64,000 nt of DNA from Planctomycetaceae bacterium (GCA_014762625.1 JABURQ010000154.1:1-64000), one strand, 5' to 3'. Counted from the first letter of the stretch, positions 9,274 through 18,208 are shown. Notes: generated by a model not told the origin, from the sequence alone. Program-made: numbers and translations.

Positions 9274-9678
9274 GAGGACTTCCTTTGTGAACGGTTAAAA
9301 GTGACTCGTCTGACTACGGTCCATTATACCCGCATAGCGCGTACCAAACGCTAGAAACAGGCACTTTCTGCCGAAAACAAATCGGCAGTGACGTCAGTTT
9401 AATGTCGGCTTGTGTTCGCTGTGACGACACTCTGGTCGGAAAAGCACCCCAAATCAGGTTCTTCTGTTGATTCCCTCCGGTCAGAATCGGCTAATCATGC
9501 GCTCGCAATCATTAAGCCTGAAGGAACATAGCTGCCAGGCGATCTAGAGTTTTGCAACAGCGCGTTACGTGCATTGCGAAATCACAACAGCAAATCACTG
9601 TAGACCACTTTCAAAATAACCGATAAATTTTACTAAAAGAGATCGTTGCGTGGATTAGACAGAATCACACCTCAAACC
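9274..9678. other. Divergent intergenic region with one hairpin
   Basis: This 405-base gap separates divergent genes for two exported metal-binding-type proteins. A perfect 7-bp stem, CTGCCGA/TCGGCAG with loop AAACAAA, lies at 9368-9388. No convincing open reading frame or MerR-type operator is visible. Promoters for both genes must lie here. Confidence 0.5.
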
Positions 9679-10128
9679 ATGTTTAGTAACTTCATCACAA
9701 TCTTGATGACAGTCGCTTTCGCGTTTCACGCGACAGCTGGCTGCTGCACGCACCACGCTCACGCTTGTGCTTTCCACAAGCCGGGGCATGGCAATTTGAC
9801 AACTTTTGCTGAGGTCGATCTGTGCGCACACGGTCATCAGCCCGGTGAAGATCATGCGGAGTCAACGAGTGAGAACATCACCAATAGATCCGATCATGAG
9901 CACAATGGTGGTCGACATCGCAAATGCGAAGAAGGCGATTGCAGCTTCACGTCATCACAGCGAAGCAGTCATCTGGAGTTAACCCTGGTGTGTCAGACGC
10001 ACTGCAATAATGATCACGGTGATGACCGAGATCGTCTGCTCACTCTGTATTCTCCCACCGGAACACTTCCCGATCCGCTCTCATTACCGGATACCGCTCG
10101 CGTCAGGACTCAAGTCTGGCGGCTGTAA
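9679..10128 (+). CDS. Cys/His-rich exported protein
   Basis: The 149-residue protein begins at ATG 9679, giving a signal peptide (about 1-19). An upstream TTG in frame is less likely because it would bury the signal. The mature N-terminus is CCTHHAHACAFH, then scattered His/Asp/Cys (HEHNGGRH, KCEEGDC, CQTHC), a strong candidate for soft-metal binding. It ends in QVWRL, resembling the short Trp-containing C-termini of two other exported Cys-rich proteins here (26981-27427 and 33892-34341). No known family recognised. The next gene, 430 bases on, is an ABC ATPase. Confidence 0.65.
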   Translation: MFSNFITILMTVAFAFHATAGCCTHHAHACAFHKPGHGNLTTFAEVDLCAHGHQPGEDHAESTSENITNRSDHEHNGGRHRKCEEGDCSFTSSQRSSHLELTLVCQTHCNNDHGDDRDRLLTLYSPTGTLPDPLSLPDTARVRTQVWRL

Positions 10129-10561
10129 AAGCACGCGACCAAGGTTTGTGTTCTTCAGTTGGTGACAACCAGAGGCTCTCAATGCCACTGACGCACTCGT
10201 CCCGTAAGCAATGCCGGACGCTCTCTTTCTCTTGGTCTAATCCCCCTGATATTGATTTGATCGCTTTCCGCTGCGTTTGTCCCAGGCATGGGATATGTCG
10301 CACGCAGGTTGGATGAAATTTCGTGTGATGGATACAGAACAATGAAAATGCGCTTTTGCCAAACAACTACTGAAGTGAGTCTAGAGTGTCGGCCCCCAGA
10401 TCGTCGACAGTGCGACGTGAGGCGATGCGAAAGTGGCCACTTTCTCTACGAGTTGCCGACCTGCCCGACCGGCGGAAGAACTTAATCCTAGTTTCATCTT
10501 GAAAGACACGTGAAATCACCGTTTCACCATCAGACTTCAACATTCTCACACAGGACTGCTC
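10129..10561. other. Gap without a recognisable gene
   Basis: This 433-base stretch holds only short weak reading frames without ribosome-binding sites. No tRNA, IS end or clear hairpin terminator is seen. The last 60 bases presumably carry the promoter and leader of the ABC ATPase gene. Confidence 0.5.
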
Positions 10562-11245
10562 ATGTACGAACTTCATTCAGTCACGCAAATTTACGAACAT
10601 CGCGGCAATGTTGTGACGGCACTTGACAATTGCAATCTTGAAATTCCAGATAACGATTTTATATCCATTGTTGGTCCAAGCGGTAGTGGAAAAACGACGC
10701 TGCTGTCAATTCTCAGCGGAATGATGGCCCCATTATCCGGGAGCGTCTTTCTCGGTGGATTGCCGTTATACGAACTTCCGGTTGACGAGCGAACGAAGCT
10801 TCGAGGCGAGAAGATCGGATTCGTCTTTCAATCTTTCAATCTCGTGAAGTGGTTATCAGTCTGTGAAAATGTGCAGATTTCGTTGATGTTTTCTGGAGAA
10901 CCGGCAGGTGAGCAACGTGCTCGTGCCCTTGAATTGCTAGACCGCGTTGGACTTTCAAGCCGAGCCGATCACTTGCCAACGGAACTAACTCAGGGTCAAC
11001 AACATCTTGTCGCACTGGCTCGCACATTGTCCAACGATCCGCGAGTGATCCTTGTAGACCAACCCACAAGAAACCTCGATCCGCGGACACGCAAGCAGGT
11101 CATGAACTCTCTGTCTCAGTTTCACGAAGATGGTCGAACAATCGTCATTGCAACTCATGACGCCGACACCGCAGCAATTGCACAACGGACAATTCTGATG
11201 GTTGATGGCGTTTATCAGGAGGTGGCTGTCAAGTCAGCTGCGTAG
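10562..11245 (+). CDS. ABC transporter ATP-binding protein with altered catalytic motifs (LolD/MacB-like)
   Basis: A 227-residue ATPase of the LolD/MacB-type family. Walker [10 protein letters not shown] lies at about residues 39-47 and a Q-loop at FQSFN. The signature, usually LSGGQQ, reads LTQGQQ (142-147). Walker B reads [12 protein letters not shown], so the catalytic Glu is Gln at position 167 (codon CAA instead of GAA); the H-loop His (THD) is kept. In model ABC proteins this E-to-Q exchange traps ATP and nearly stops hydrolysis. No FtsX/MacB permease is adjacent; a bestrophin-like gene follows after 37 bases. It may be a non-hydrolysing regulator or degenerate. A sequencing error cannot be excluded. 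Confidence 0.85.
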   Translation: MYELHSVTQIYEHRGNVVTALDNCNLEIPDNDFISIVGPSGSGKTTLLSILSGMMAPLSGSVFLGGLPLYELPVDERTKLRGEKIGFVFQSFNLVKWLSVCENVQISLMFSGEPAGEQRARALELLDRVGLSSRADHLPTELTQGQQHLVALARTLSNDPRVILVDQPTRNLDPRTRKQVMNSLSQFHEDGRTIVIATHDADTAAIAQRTILMVDGVYQEVAVKSAA

Positions 11246-11282
11246 TTCATACGTCTTCAACTATTGCTAGGATGATTTCTCC

Positions 11283-12371
11283 ATGTATACAAGAAAAGTC
11301 GTGCCGATCCGATGGATGCTTCGTTGGACTCGCCCCCACATCGTCGGATTTACGGCGTTGGCCTTCATACCTGTTTTTCTCTTTGAAGTTGTTGGCTTCA
11401 AGTGGCTTCACGTACCTTGGCTTCCTCTGAGCGTGCTTGGAACGGCGGTCGCGTTCATTGTGGGCTTCAAAAATAATGCTTCGTATGATCGGCTATGGGA
11501 AGCTCGAAAGATTTGGGGAGGAATCGTCAATGCGTCACGTTCTTTGACAGTGATGGTGAAGGACCTGATTCAAAAAGATGACATCCCGCCAGGGGAATTA
11601 GCTGCGATTCACAGGGAGCTTGTGTATCGACATATCGCATGGATGACGGCATTACGTTACCAACTGCGAACAGTCCGACCTTGGGAGAATAAGCGTGCGA
11701 CTCCTGCAAACAGACGCTTCGAGGGTGTTATGATCGACATCGTAGAGTCCAATGTTCCATTGGAACACGCGATTGAGAAATTCCTTTCACCCGCTGACTT
11801 GGAACAAATCTCTAACAAGTCGAATCATGCGTCGCAAATTCTTGGGCTTCAGTCGCGACGGCTTAAAGAGCTACGAAAGCAGGGATTTCTCGAAGTTTTC
11901 GAGCATGTTGAACTGGAACGGATGCTTGCGGAGTTGTACACATTGCAAGGGAAATGCGAAAGAATCAAAAACTTTCCCTACCCACGGCAGTTCGCGACTC
12001 TCAACTACATATTCGTATGGCTTTTCATCTTCCTCTTGCCCTATGGGCTCATGGAAGAGTTTGAGAAAATCGGTGATCATATTGTCTCCGATCACACTGC
12101 GCACGAAGCAGCAATGATTGAGCTGCATAGTCTGTGGACGTTGTTCGGCAAACACTTCATTTGGTTCTCCATTCCATTTAGCGCAACTGTCTCATGGGTT
12201 TTTTACGCTTTGGAAGTGGTCGGTGAACATTCAGAGAACCCTTTTGAGGGAGGTCCTAATGATATCCCGATAACAAATCTGTGCCGCAACATCGAGATTG
12301 ATATTCGACAATTAATCGATGATGATGGCGTGCCGGAGCCGCTGACTTGGAACGATGGAGTTGTTCTGTGA
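11283..12371 (+). CDS. Bestrophin-like (UPF0187) anion channel family protein
   Basis: A 362-residue membrane protein. The N-terminal region has two hydrophobic helices (about 19-36 and 40-62), then FKNNASYDRLWEARKIWG, the conserved bestrophin/UPF0187 signature. Two further helices (about 235-255 and 285-310) and a C-terminal hydrophilic tail with GPNDIPITNLCRNIEIDIRQ complete the typical architecture. Bacterial relatives form pentameric ion channels of the inner membrane; conducted ion is uncertain. An AGGATG ribosome-binding site precedes ATG 11283. It probably shares a transcript with the ABC ATPase 37 bases upstream. It is convergent with the MerT fusion gene, 29 bases apart. Confidence 0.88.
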   Translation: MYTRKVVPIRWMLRWTRPHIVGFTALAFIPVFLFEVVGFKWLHVPWLPLSVLGTAVAFIVGFKNNASYDRLWEARKIWGGIVNASRSLTVMVKDLIQKDDIPPGELAAIHRELVYRHIAWMTALRYQLRTVRPWENKRATPANRRFEGVMIDIVESNVPLEHAIEKFLSPADLEQISNKSNHASQILGLQSRRLKELRKQGFLEVFEHVELERMLAELYTLQGKCERIKNFPYPRQFATLNYIFVWLFIFLLPYGLMEEFEKIGDHIVSDHTAHEAAMIELHSLWTLFGKHFIWFSIPFSATVSWVFYALEVVGEHSENPFEGGPNDIPITNLCRNIEIDIRQLIDDDGVPEPLTWNDGVVL

Positions 12372-12400
12372 ATCGCAGTTGTATTCGGTCACTATTCTGC

Positions 12401-13936
12401 TCATTGATCGCAGGCGGGAGACTCCTCCTTAATCACTTCTCCCTTGATACCAGCTTTCTCAACCGCAGTCAGAACAGCATTCTTCGGTAAAGTACAGCAA
12501 GCCGGGCTGTGGACTTTGGCTCGTCCTGCCTTGAAATCAACCTGAACAGCGGTGATACCGGGAACGCTACGGATCGCTTCCGAAACTTCCACCGCACATC
12601 CCTCGCAGGTCATGCCTTCGATGTTCAAAACGGTTTGACGAAGCGATTCGTTCGGAGCATTGCTCGCCTGCTTGTCGCCCTCGCTGCCTGTTGACCATTT
12701 GGCTTCTGTTGCCGTCGTGTCGTCGGCTTCGGATATTTTCCCTGAACTCAGAAGTTCTCCGCTGTATCCGGCCTTCTTCAAGGCCGTCAAAATGTCTTCT
12801 TTGGGGATTGGGTTACCGGGTTTCACGCCGACGACCGCCTGTCCTTTCTCGTAGTTGACATCGACGGCGACGATGCCGGGCACCTGACGGATCGCTTGAG
12901 CGACTGTCGTAGCACAGCCTTCACAGGTCATGCCTTCGATCTGGAAGACGGCCCGATTCATATCCTCCGTCACGGCGGCGGCATCACTCGTGCCAAACAA
13001 CACACCGACGTAGCTGGGGAAGAAGAGGAAGGCGACCGCCAATACGGTCACGCCCCACAACATGACCTTGTTCAACGCGATCATGTTGAAACGACGTTTA
13101 CCGGTCGGGGCACAGCAGTCGTCCGCCACGTCACTTTCCGTGGGACAGCAGTCGTGTCCCGATTCGGCAACAGTTTTCTTGGGACGGTAGGTGAAGTAGA
13201 ACGCTGCTCCGAGAAATCCGAACGTCACGACCATGAACAGCGGGCGATACGTTTCCAGCGTGGCTGCGATCCCGACCCCGGACACGCCAACCGCCAGCAG
13301 AAGCAGCGGTAGCCAGCAACAGGCCGAGGCCATGATCGCCGAGACGACAGTGCCGATCTTGGCGATTTTCTCGCCACGGCCTGTCGATGATTTCGCCGTC
13401 GATGTGGGCGTCACGTTCAAGTCATTCATCCGCATTTCCTCCTGAGCGATTTGGATACCTTTCGTCACACTCCCCAGACAGCACGAACCGCTCGGATTGG
13501 AAGTCTCACAGTGACAGCCGGGGTCTTTCATCTTCGCCCGGATGTCTTCCAGAGCGTCGGAGCGGCCCTTCGTGCCAAGTTCCTCTTTGATGCTGCCGAC
13601 CGAATGCCCGAAGCAGTAGCACAGCGGGCGCTCGCCGCTGGATTCCTTCACGCCGACCGGAACTTTCAGTTGCGGCTTGGTGAACTGCGTGTCTCCTTCC
13701 TCGGTGAAGTACACCACGTCGCAGTCCTGCGATGGGCAAAACCGCCAGCCAGTGTCATCTTTGACGGATGCGCAATCTTCACTTGCCGTAGCACAGCAGG
13801 ATCGACTGTCTGCTGTGAACTTTTCGGCGAACTCGTCATCGAGCAACGCGCCGAGCGTCAATGTGCTCACTCGTTTGGCCTTGTGTCCACAGGACGGACA
13901 CTGAACCCTCTTCGTTGTCTCGGTCCGCTTGCTCAT
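12401..13936 (-). CDS. CopZ-like / MerT-like / tandem HMA fusion metal-transport protein
   Basis: A 511-residue composite protein; ATG 13936 is taken, but a GTG one codon upstream (13939) is nearly as good. Residues about 10-170 resemble the Archaeoglobus CopZ type: a Cys-rich zinc part (CPSCGHK, CPSQDC) and a BFD-like 2Fe-2S part (CYC...CHC). Residues about 190-310 form a MerT-like membrane module with SACCWLPLLLL. Two HMA domains follow, each with GMTCEGC (about 333-338 and 439-445), the last ending in a CC pair. Metal could pass from the HMA sites to the membrane Cys pair and the cytoplasmic Fe-S part. A divergent MerR gene and MerR-type promoter lie upstream. No MerA is present, so mercury reduction is not implied. 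Confidence 0.85.
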   Translation of the reverse strand: MSKRTETTKRVQCPSCGHKAKRVSTLTLGALLDDEFAEKFTADSRSCCATASEDCASVKDDTGWRFCPSQDCDVVYFTEEGDTQFTKPQLKVPVGVKESSGERPLCYCFGHSVGSIKEELGTKGRSDALEDIRAKMKDPGCHCETSNPSGSCCLGSVTKGIQIAQEEMRMNDLNVTPTSTAKSSTGRGEKIAKIGTVVSAIMASACCWLPLLLLAVGVSGVGIAATLETYRPLFMVVTFGFLGAAFYFTYRPKKTVAESGHDCCPTESDVADDCCAPTGKRRFNMIALNKVMLWGVTVLAVAFLFFPSYVGVLFGTSDAAAVTEDMNRAVFQIEGMTCEGCATTVAQAIRQVPGIVAVDVNYEKGQAVVGVKPGNPIPKEDILTALKKAGYSGELLSSGKISEADDTTATEAKWSTGSEGDKQASNAPNESLRQTVLNIEGMTCEGCAVEVSEAIRSVPGITAVQVDFKAGRAKVHSPACCTLPKNAVLTAVEKAGIKGEVIKEESPACDQ

Positions 13937-13993
13937 CACATCGTTGCTCCGTGTTTGTGCTCACCTTGATTGCTGAATGGACGTTTCTCCTGT

Positions 13994-14025
13994 ATTATCG
14001 AGGTTGCACTTAAGTGTAAGGTCAA
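13994..14025 (-). promoter_or_regulatory. MerR-family promoter/operator with 20-bp spacer
   Basis: Read on the minus strand there is TTGACC (-35, 14020-14025), a 20-bp spacer (14000-14019) and GATAAT (-10, 13994-13999). The spacer holds the near-perfect palindrome TTACACTTAAGTGCAA. An overlong 19-20-bp spacer with a centred dyad is the known architecture of MerR-activated promoters. It points at the MerT-fusion gene and sits about 80-110 bases from the merR-like start, so that regulator is the obvious ligand-responsive activator. Confidence 0.85.
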
Positions 14026-14105
14026 GCCGGATTCGCGATTTCTTGACTTTTTCCCGAGAAAGTTAGCGTTACGCCGTTCTTGCACATGACCTGTGAAGAA
14101 TTGAA

Positions 14106-14510
14106 ATGAGCAAACGACTGACAATCAGTGAGTTGGCGAAGGCCGCTGGCATCCCCATATCCACTCTTCGATACTACGAGCGGATCGGTCTCGTTGAACC
14201 AGAAGATCGTAGCTTTGGGAACTACCGACTCTACAGTGACCATTCGCTTAAGAAACTGAAGTTCATCCGAGCGGCGCAAGCCATCGGCTTCACACTGGAA
14301 GACGTCAAGTCACTGCTTGCCGACGGCGAAGGCAAAGCACTAACGTGCGGCAACGTTCAGGACCTCATTGAAGCACGATTGACCGATGTCGAAGAACGCC
14401 TCAAAGACCTGCGACACGTTCGCAAAGTGCTGAAGTCTGCTCTGGAGCAATGTCACCAACAAAAGAAGTCCGACTGTTGCCACGTCGTGACGGAGCTAAA
14501 GGCAAAGTAG
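14106..14510 (+). CDS. MerR-family metal-responsive regulator
   Basis: A 134-residue transcriptional regulator. The N-terminal winged helix begins LTISELAKAAGIPISTLRYYERIGL, followed by a second wing (FGNYRLYSD) and a dimerisation coiled coil (about 80-118). Candidate metal ligands are Cys in LTCGNV (about residue 79) and the C-terminal cluster EQCHQQKKSDCCH, resembling MerR/ZntR/PbrR sensors with a Cys triad. It is divergent from the MerT-fusion gene and should remodel the 20-bp-spacer promoter at 13994-14025. The inducing ion (Hg, Pb, Zn or Cu) cannot be decided from sequence. Confidence 0.93.
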   Translation: MSKRLTISELAKAAGIPISTLRYYERIGLVEPEDRSFGNYRLYSDHSLKKLKFIRAAQAIGFTLEDVKSLLADGEGKALTCGNVQDLIEARLTDVEERLKDLRHVRKVLKSALEQCHQQKKSDCCHVVTELKAK

Positions 14511-14687
14511 AAGGGACACACTGGCCACAATGATCTTTCGAGCAACCAAAGTGGGGCTGGTCAGACTCAACAATTGGAAGCGAATTTCGCCGGGTTTCGT
14601 TAATCAATACACCGAACTGCCTTTCAAACTTTCCTGCCAGCAAGAATTGTCGGTTGAGATTAGTGTCCTATCATCATTCTGAATTCG

Positions 14688-15191
14688 ATGGACGTCTGGA
14701 GAAAGCCCGTGGCTATGACCAGTGACTTGAAGCACATTTATCTGTCCGACCATTCCGCAATGATGACGGCAGAGATTGAGTTGATTCATCGATGCAGGGA
14801 TTCCAACAAGTCGGTTGATGAGTTTACTCAGCTTGTTGATGAACTTGATACACTTTCACGCCATGTGCAGGAAGAGCAGGATGTTGTACGAGTTCTTCTC
14901 CAAGAGCAGGGGGAATCTCCTGACGTTTTCAAAGAACTTTCGGGATGGGTCGTTGAGAAAATCGGTCGACTAAAACTCAATGGAAAGTTATCTGAGTATT
15001 CGGATTTGAGCCGCGTGCTGGAGTTGGAAATTCTTCTCTCCTCAGCCCAGTCGCGCACCTGCCTATGGAAGACGCTCCATGCGCTTCGAGCCGATGATTT
15101 ACGATGTCAAGACTTCCTGGCTCGAACCGTGGAGCATGTTCAACAATTGAACACCTTGCATCAGCAAGCTTCTCAAAAGGCATTTTCGTAA
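14688..15191 (+). CDS. Alpha-helical protein of unknown function, possibly ferritin/hemerythrin-like
   Basis: A protein of up to 167 residues; ATG at about 14715 (MTSDLKHIY) is an alternative start that removes nine residues. It is almost entirely predicted helix, with long amphipathic stretches and recurring acidic/His positions (SDHSAMMTAEIELIHRC, LELEILLSSAQS). Such ExxH/ELE patterns occur in ferritin-like four-helix bundles, but I cannot assign a metal site. It lies between the MerR gene and the Csp gene on the same strand. Function unknown. Confidence 0.55.
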   Translation: MDVWRKPVAMTSDLKHIYLSDHSAMMTAEIELIHRCRDSNKSVDEFTQLVDELDTLSRHVQEEQDVVRVLLQEQGESPDVFKELSGWVVEKIGRLKLNGKLSEYSDLSRVLELEILLSSAQSRTCLWKTLHALRADDLRCQDFLARTVEHVQQLNTLHQQASQKAFS

Positions 15192-15430
15192 TTCACCCAT
15201 GACCACCGCCAAAAATCTCTGAAAGCTCAGTTTCAAACCACGCTGGTCGACAAGCTACCACCGAAGTTCTTTGTCTAACATCGAGACATGAAATCTAGAT
15301 TTCCGAAACCAACATTCTTTTATAGCAAAACTGCTTCATAACGACACCACTCTGAAGGTATATCGATTTCGTAGAAAGACGCTCCAAAAGTTTGATGTGC
15401 ACACTCTTGTTTTTTGGCATAGAGTTTGCC

Positions 15431-15461
15431 AAGTTGAGATTTGGGAACCGTGCCGTAACTT
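15431..15461 (+). repeat. Copy A of the GGGAACCGTGCC hairpin element
   Basis: The core GGGAACCGTGCC is at 15443-15454, between short arms AAGTT (15431-15435) and AACTT (15457-15461). It lies 35 bases before the Csp start codon, in its leader. The other copies are at 23811-23842, 24079-24125, 28007-28059 and 56291-56351. Confidence 0.5.
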
Positions 15462-15488
15462 AACCTCTTACGGAAACGGAGAAGATTG

Positions 15489-15812
15489 ATGAGTCAGTAT
15501 TCATCATGCATTGAGGCTTGCCAGAAGTGTGTCGTCGAATGCGTCGAATGTTTGGACGCGATGGCGACGATGGAAAGTTCGAACGAATGTCCGCGATGCT
15601 GCGTCGAATGCATCGACATTTGCGAACTCTGCATCAAAGCGATGGCCCGCGACAGCAAATTCGCCAGCGAATACTGTCGCCTCTGTGCAAAAATCTGCGA
15701 ATGGTGCGCCGATCAGTGTGCAGCACATGATCACGATCACTGTAAGAAGTGCGCAGACGCTTGCCGCACGTGTGCTAAAGAGTGCCAGGAGATGAGCGGA
15801 GCAGCCGCTTAA
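15489..15812 (+). CDS. csp: Four-helix-bundle copper-storage protein (Csp family)
   Basis: A 107-residue protein with about 21 cysteines spaced along four helices (CxxxCxxC-type patterns such as CQKCVVECVEC, CCVECIDICELC, CRLCAKICEWC, CKKCADACRTC). This is the Csp/DUF326 arrangement, in which Cys residues line the core and hold many Cu(I) ions. No signal peptide is seen, so it resembles cytosolic Csp3. GGAGAAG just before ATG 15489 supports the start. It buffers Cu(I) and fits the copper genes around it. A GGGAACCGTGCC element lies in the 294-base leader region. Confidence 0.92.
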   Translation: MSQYSSCIEACQKCVVECVECLDAMATMESSNECPRCCVECIDICELCIKAMARDSKFASEYCRLCAKICEWCADQCAAHDHDHCKKCADACRTCAKECQEMSGAAA

Positions 15813-15961
15813 GCTTTTTCTGACACAGCGTGATCCAGCGACTTTCGAACTCTCACTGCGTCATCGTGACGGGTTCAAAGTCCTGGTTCTTTTTCTTTCG
15901 AATTCTGTCGAACGTTCTCCGGATGAAACACCAGTGTTCGGAGCTATTAAGAGGTGATGTC

Positions 15962-16624
15962 ATGAAACGCTTTTGGTGGGGACTTGGAACCGGAATCTTA
16001 GTGATGTTGGTCTTACCGTTAATCGTGATGGCATCGGGCTTGATCAATATGGGGGCAACAACAAAACCGGGCGTGGTTGAGAAGAATTTCGCTGCACTGG
16101 CGATCCGAAGCTCGATGGCGTGGAGGGCTCCTGAACAGAAAAATCCGATGGCTGGGGATTCGCAAGCGGTGGAGCAGGGATTGACGTCATATGCTCAAAT
16201 GTGTGCTCGATGCCATGGAGGTCCGGGCGTCGAACCTGGAGTGTTTGCCAAAGGACTGAATCCACCTGCTCCTCAACTTGACCATGCTGCAGAAGAGTTC
16301 TCACAAGGCGAGCTCTTCTGGATCACAAAGCACGGCATTCGCATGACCGGGATGCCTGCCTTCGGTCCGACCCACCAAGATGAGGAGATTTGGAAGATTG
16401 TAGCCTTCATAAAGAAGATCCCAGAACTCTCGCAGGCTCAAAAGGAACAGCTAAAAGAAGCTGCTCCAACCAAACATCAGCACGATTCGAAGCATGGTGA
16501 AGCAGGACATCACGGTGAACGGGACGAGAAAAACCCCGATCACAATGATCACGGATCTGAAAGTGAAGGACAAAAGCAACGGACAGACGAGAAGCCCGAG
16601 AACGCTCACAAGCATGGTGAATGA
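15962..16624 (+). CDS. Membrane-anchored monoheme cytochrome c with His-rich tail
   Basis: A 220-residue protein; ATG 15962 is chosen because GAGGTGAT precedes it and the N-terminal anchor (about residues 6-28) starts correctly. The cytochrome domain holds one heme site, CARCH (about residues 80-84), and an axial Met candidate in GMPAFGPTH. After about residue 160 there is a charged, His/Asp/Glu-rich tail (KHQHDSKHGEAGHHGE...HKHGE) unusual for a cytochrome and suggestive of metal chelation. It may serve periplasmic electron transfer, for example with the oxidases or reductases of this island, but no partner is evident. Confidence 0.8.
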   Translation: MKRFWWGLGTGILVMLVLPLIVMASGLINMGATTKPGVVEKNFAALAIRSSMAWRAPEQKNPMAGDSQAVEQGLTSYAQMCARCHGGPGVEPGVFAKGLNPPAPQLDHAAEEFSQGELFWITKHGIRMTGMPAFGPTHQDEEIWKIVAFIKKIPELSQAQKEQLKEAAPTKHQHDSKHGEAGHHGERDEKNPDHNDHGSESEGQKQRTDEKPENAHKHGE

Positions 16625-16705
16625 CTGTCTTCACGCTTTTCACATAATTCCTCTTCTGTCATCACTTTAATCACCTGACACTTCAAACCTTTCGAAAGTC
16701 ATTTT

Positions 16706-18208
16706 ATGAGATACTGGCTGGCCGGGACCTATCTTTTAATTGTGATCTTTTTCTTCGTTGAAAGCCTGCTTCACCCGATTTTGTGGTTAAGCTTCGTCGT
16801 TATTGGACCGCTGACGGCTCTGGCAGCTTACGATTTTTTCCAGACGCACAATAACGTTCGCCGCAACTACCCTCTGCTGGGAACAATCAATGAGTTAATC
16901 AAACGAGAGCGACATATTCCACAGGAAATTGTTCTCCAGAAAAGCTGGGAAGGTCGACCGTTCTCTCTTTTACAACAGCGGCTCGTCAAAAAACGTGCGG
17001 ACGATGAGTTGACGAGCGAACCATTCGGAACGGAGATGGACTATGGTGCCATTGGTCACGACTGGTTGGTGCACTCACTCTATCCTGTGAATGAAGTTAA
17101 AGATAATTTCCGTGTTCGAGTTGGAGGACCACAATGTCGCCAGCATTACAATGCCAGCATCCTGAATGTGGCAGCGATGAGTTACGGTTCGATTAGCTCC
17201 AATGCTGTACGTGCTCTTTGCAAAGCTGCGAAGAAAGAGAACTTTGCAGTCAACACAGGTGAAGGGGGAATTTCCGATCACCATTGGGAACCCGGTTGCG
17301 ATCTAATTTGGCAAATTGGAACTGCTTATTTCGGCTGTCGTACTCAGGATGGACGCTTCAATTCAGATGTCTTCGCAGAGCAGGCGCTCCGACCGACCAT
17401 CAAGATGATAGAGATTAAAATTTCGCAAGGAGCGAAGCCCGGCTTCGGGGCCATCCTTCCTGCTTCAAAGAACACCAGAGAAATCGCCAACTACAGACAA
17501 ATTGAACCGCACAACGATGTTCACTCTCCCCCGAACCATAGCGAGTTTCAGACACATGAGGAACTGCTTGGATTTGTACAGAGACTTCGTGATCTATCAG
17601 ATGGAAAACCGATCGGGATCAAACTGTGCCTCGGTCAACAGGACGAGTTCAAAGAACTCTGCCGGGTGATGCAACAGGCGGAGATCGTTCCCGACTTCAT
17701 CGCGATTGCAGGTGGGGAAGGCGGAAGCGGGGCAGCGGCGCTCGACTCAATTCATCACGTTGGGAGTCCAACAGAGGAATCTCTCGTCTTTGTTAACAAA
17801 GAACTGATGGAGGTGGGTCTACGCGACCACATCACATTGTTCGTTGCCGGCAAAGTCATCAGTGGATTCGATACCGTCCGTTATCTGGCTCTCGGTGCTG
17901 ACGCTTGTTATTCCGCGCGGGGGATGATGTTCGCATTAGGGTGTGTGCAGTCACTGAAATGTAACAAGAATACCTGTCCGACAGGGATTACGACGATGAA
18001 CCCTGCACGAGTTGCAGGTCTTGTTGTGAATGATAAAGCAATGAAAGTGGCGAACTATCATCGAAACACAATCGAAGGTGTGAGGTCGATTATGGCAGCT
18101 GCCGGTGTTTCGGATCGCTCAGGATTGAATTGCTCACTCATCCAACGACGTATTGATGAACAGACAATTCTTACTCTGGAAGAAGTTTATAATCAGAATG
18201 GCATATAA
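16706..18208 (+). CDS. FMN-binding glutamate-synthase-family protein, membrane anchored
   Basis: A 500-residue protein. Two N-terminal hydrophobic segments (about 4-22 and 26-46) precede a GltB central-domain TIM barrel: MSYGSISSNAVRAL, NTGEGG, AKPGFGAILP, GGEGGSGAA and the 3Fe-4S motif CVQSLKCNKNTCPTG. Conventional GltB has an amidotransferase domain, absent here, so this belongs to the stand-alone FMN-binding glutamate synthase family of unknown reaction. It is followed by an amino-acid permease and an ion channel on the same strand, which may hint at amino-acid or ion homeostasis. Confidence 0.9.
   Translation: MRYWLAGTYLLIVIFFFVESLLHPILWLSFVVIGPLTALAAYDFFQTHNNVRRNYPLLGTINELIKRERHIPQEIVLQKSWEGRPFSLLQQRLVKKRADDELTSEPFGTEMDYGAIGHDWLVHSLYPVNEVKDNFRVRVGGPQCRQHYNASILNVAAMSYGSISSNAVRALCKAAKKENFAVNTGEGGISDHHWEPGCDLIWQIGTAYFGCRTQDGRFNSDVFAEQALRPTIKMIEIKISQGAKPGFGAILPASKNTREIANYRQIEPHNDVHSPPNHSEFQTHEELLGFVQRLRDLSDGKPIGIKLCLGQQDEFKELCRVMQQAEIVPDFIAIAGGEGGSGAAALDSIHHVGSPTEESLVFVNKELMEVGLRDHITLFVAGKVISGFDTVRYLALGADACYSARGMMFALGCVQSLKCNKNTCPTGITTMNPARVAGLVVNDKAMKVANYHRNTIEGVRSIMAAAGVSDRSGLNCSLIQRRIDEQTILTLEEVYNQNGI

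Noticed and set aside
10367-10500. Possible gene relic before the ABC ATPase
   Set aside because: Short peptide stretches in several frames could be read, but none shows a conserved motif.
12401-14510. A classical mercury-resistance (mer) operon
   Set aside because: MerT-like and MerR-like parts are present but no MerA reductase or MerP gene; copper or other soft-metal role is at least as likely.
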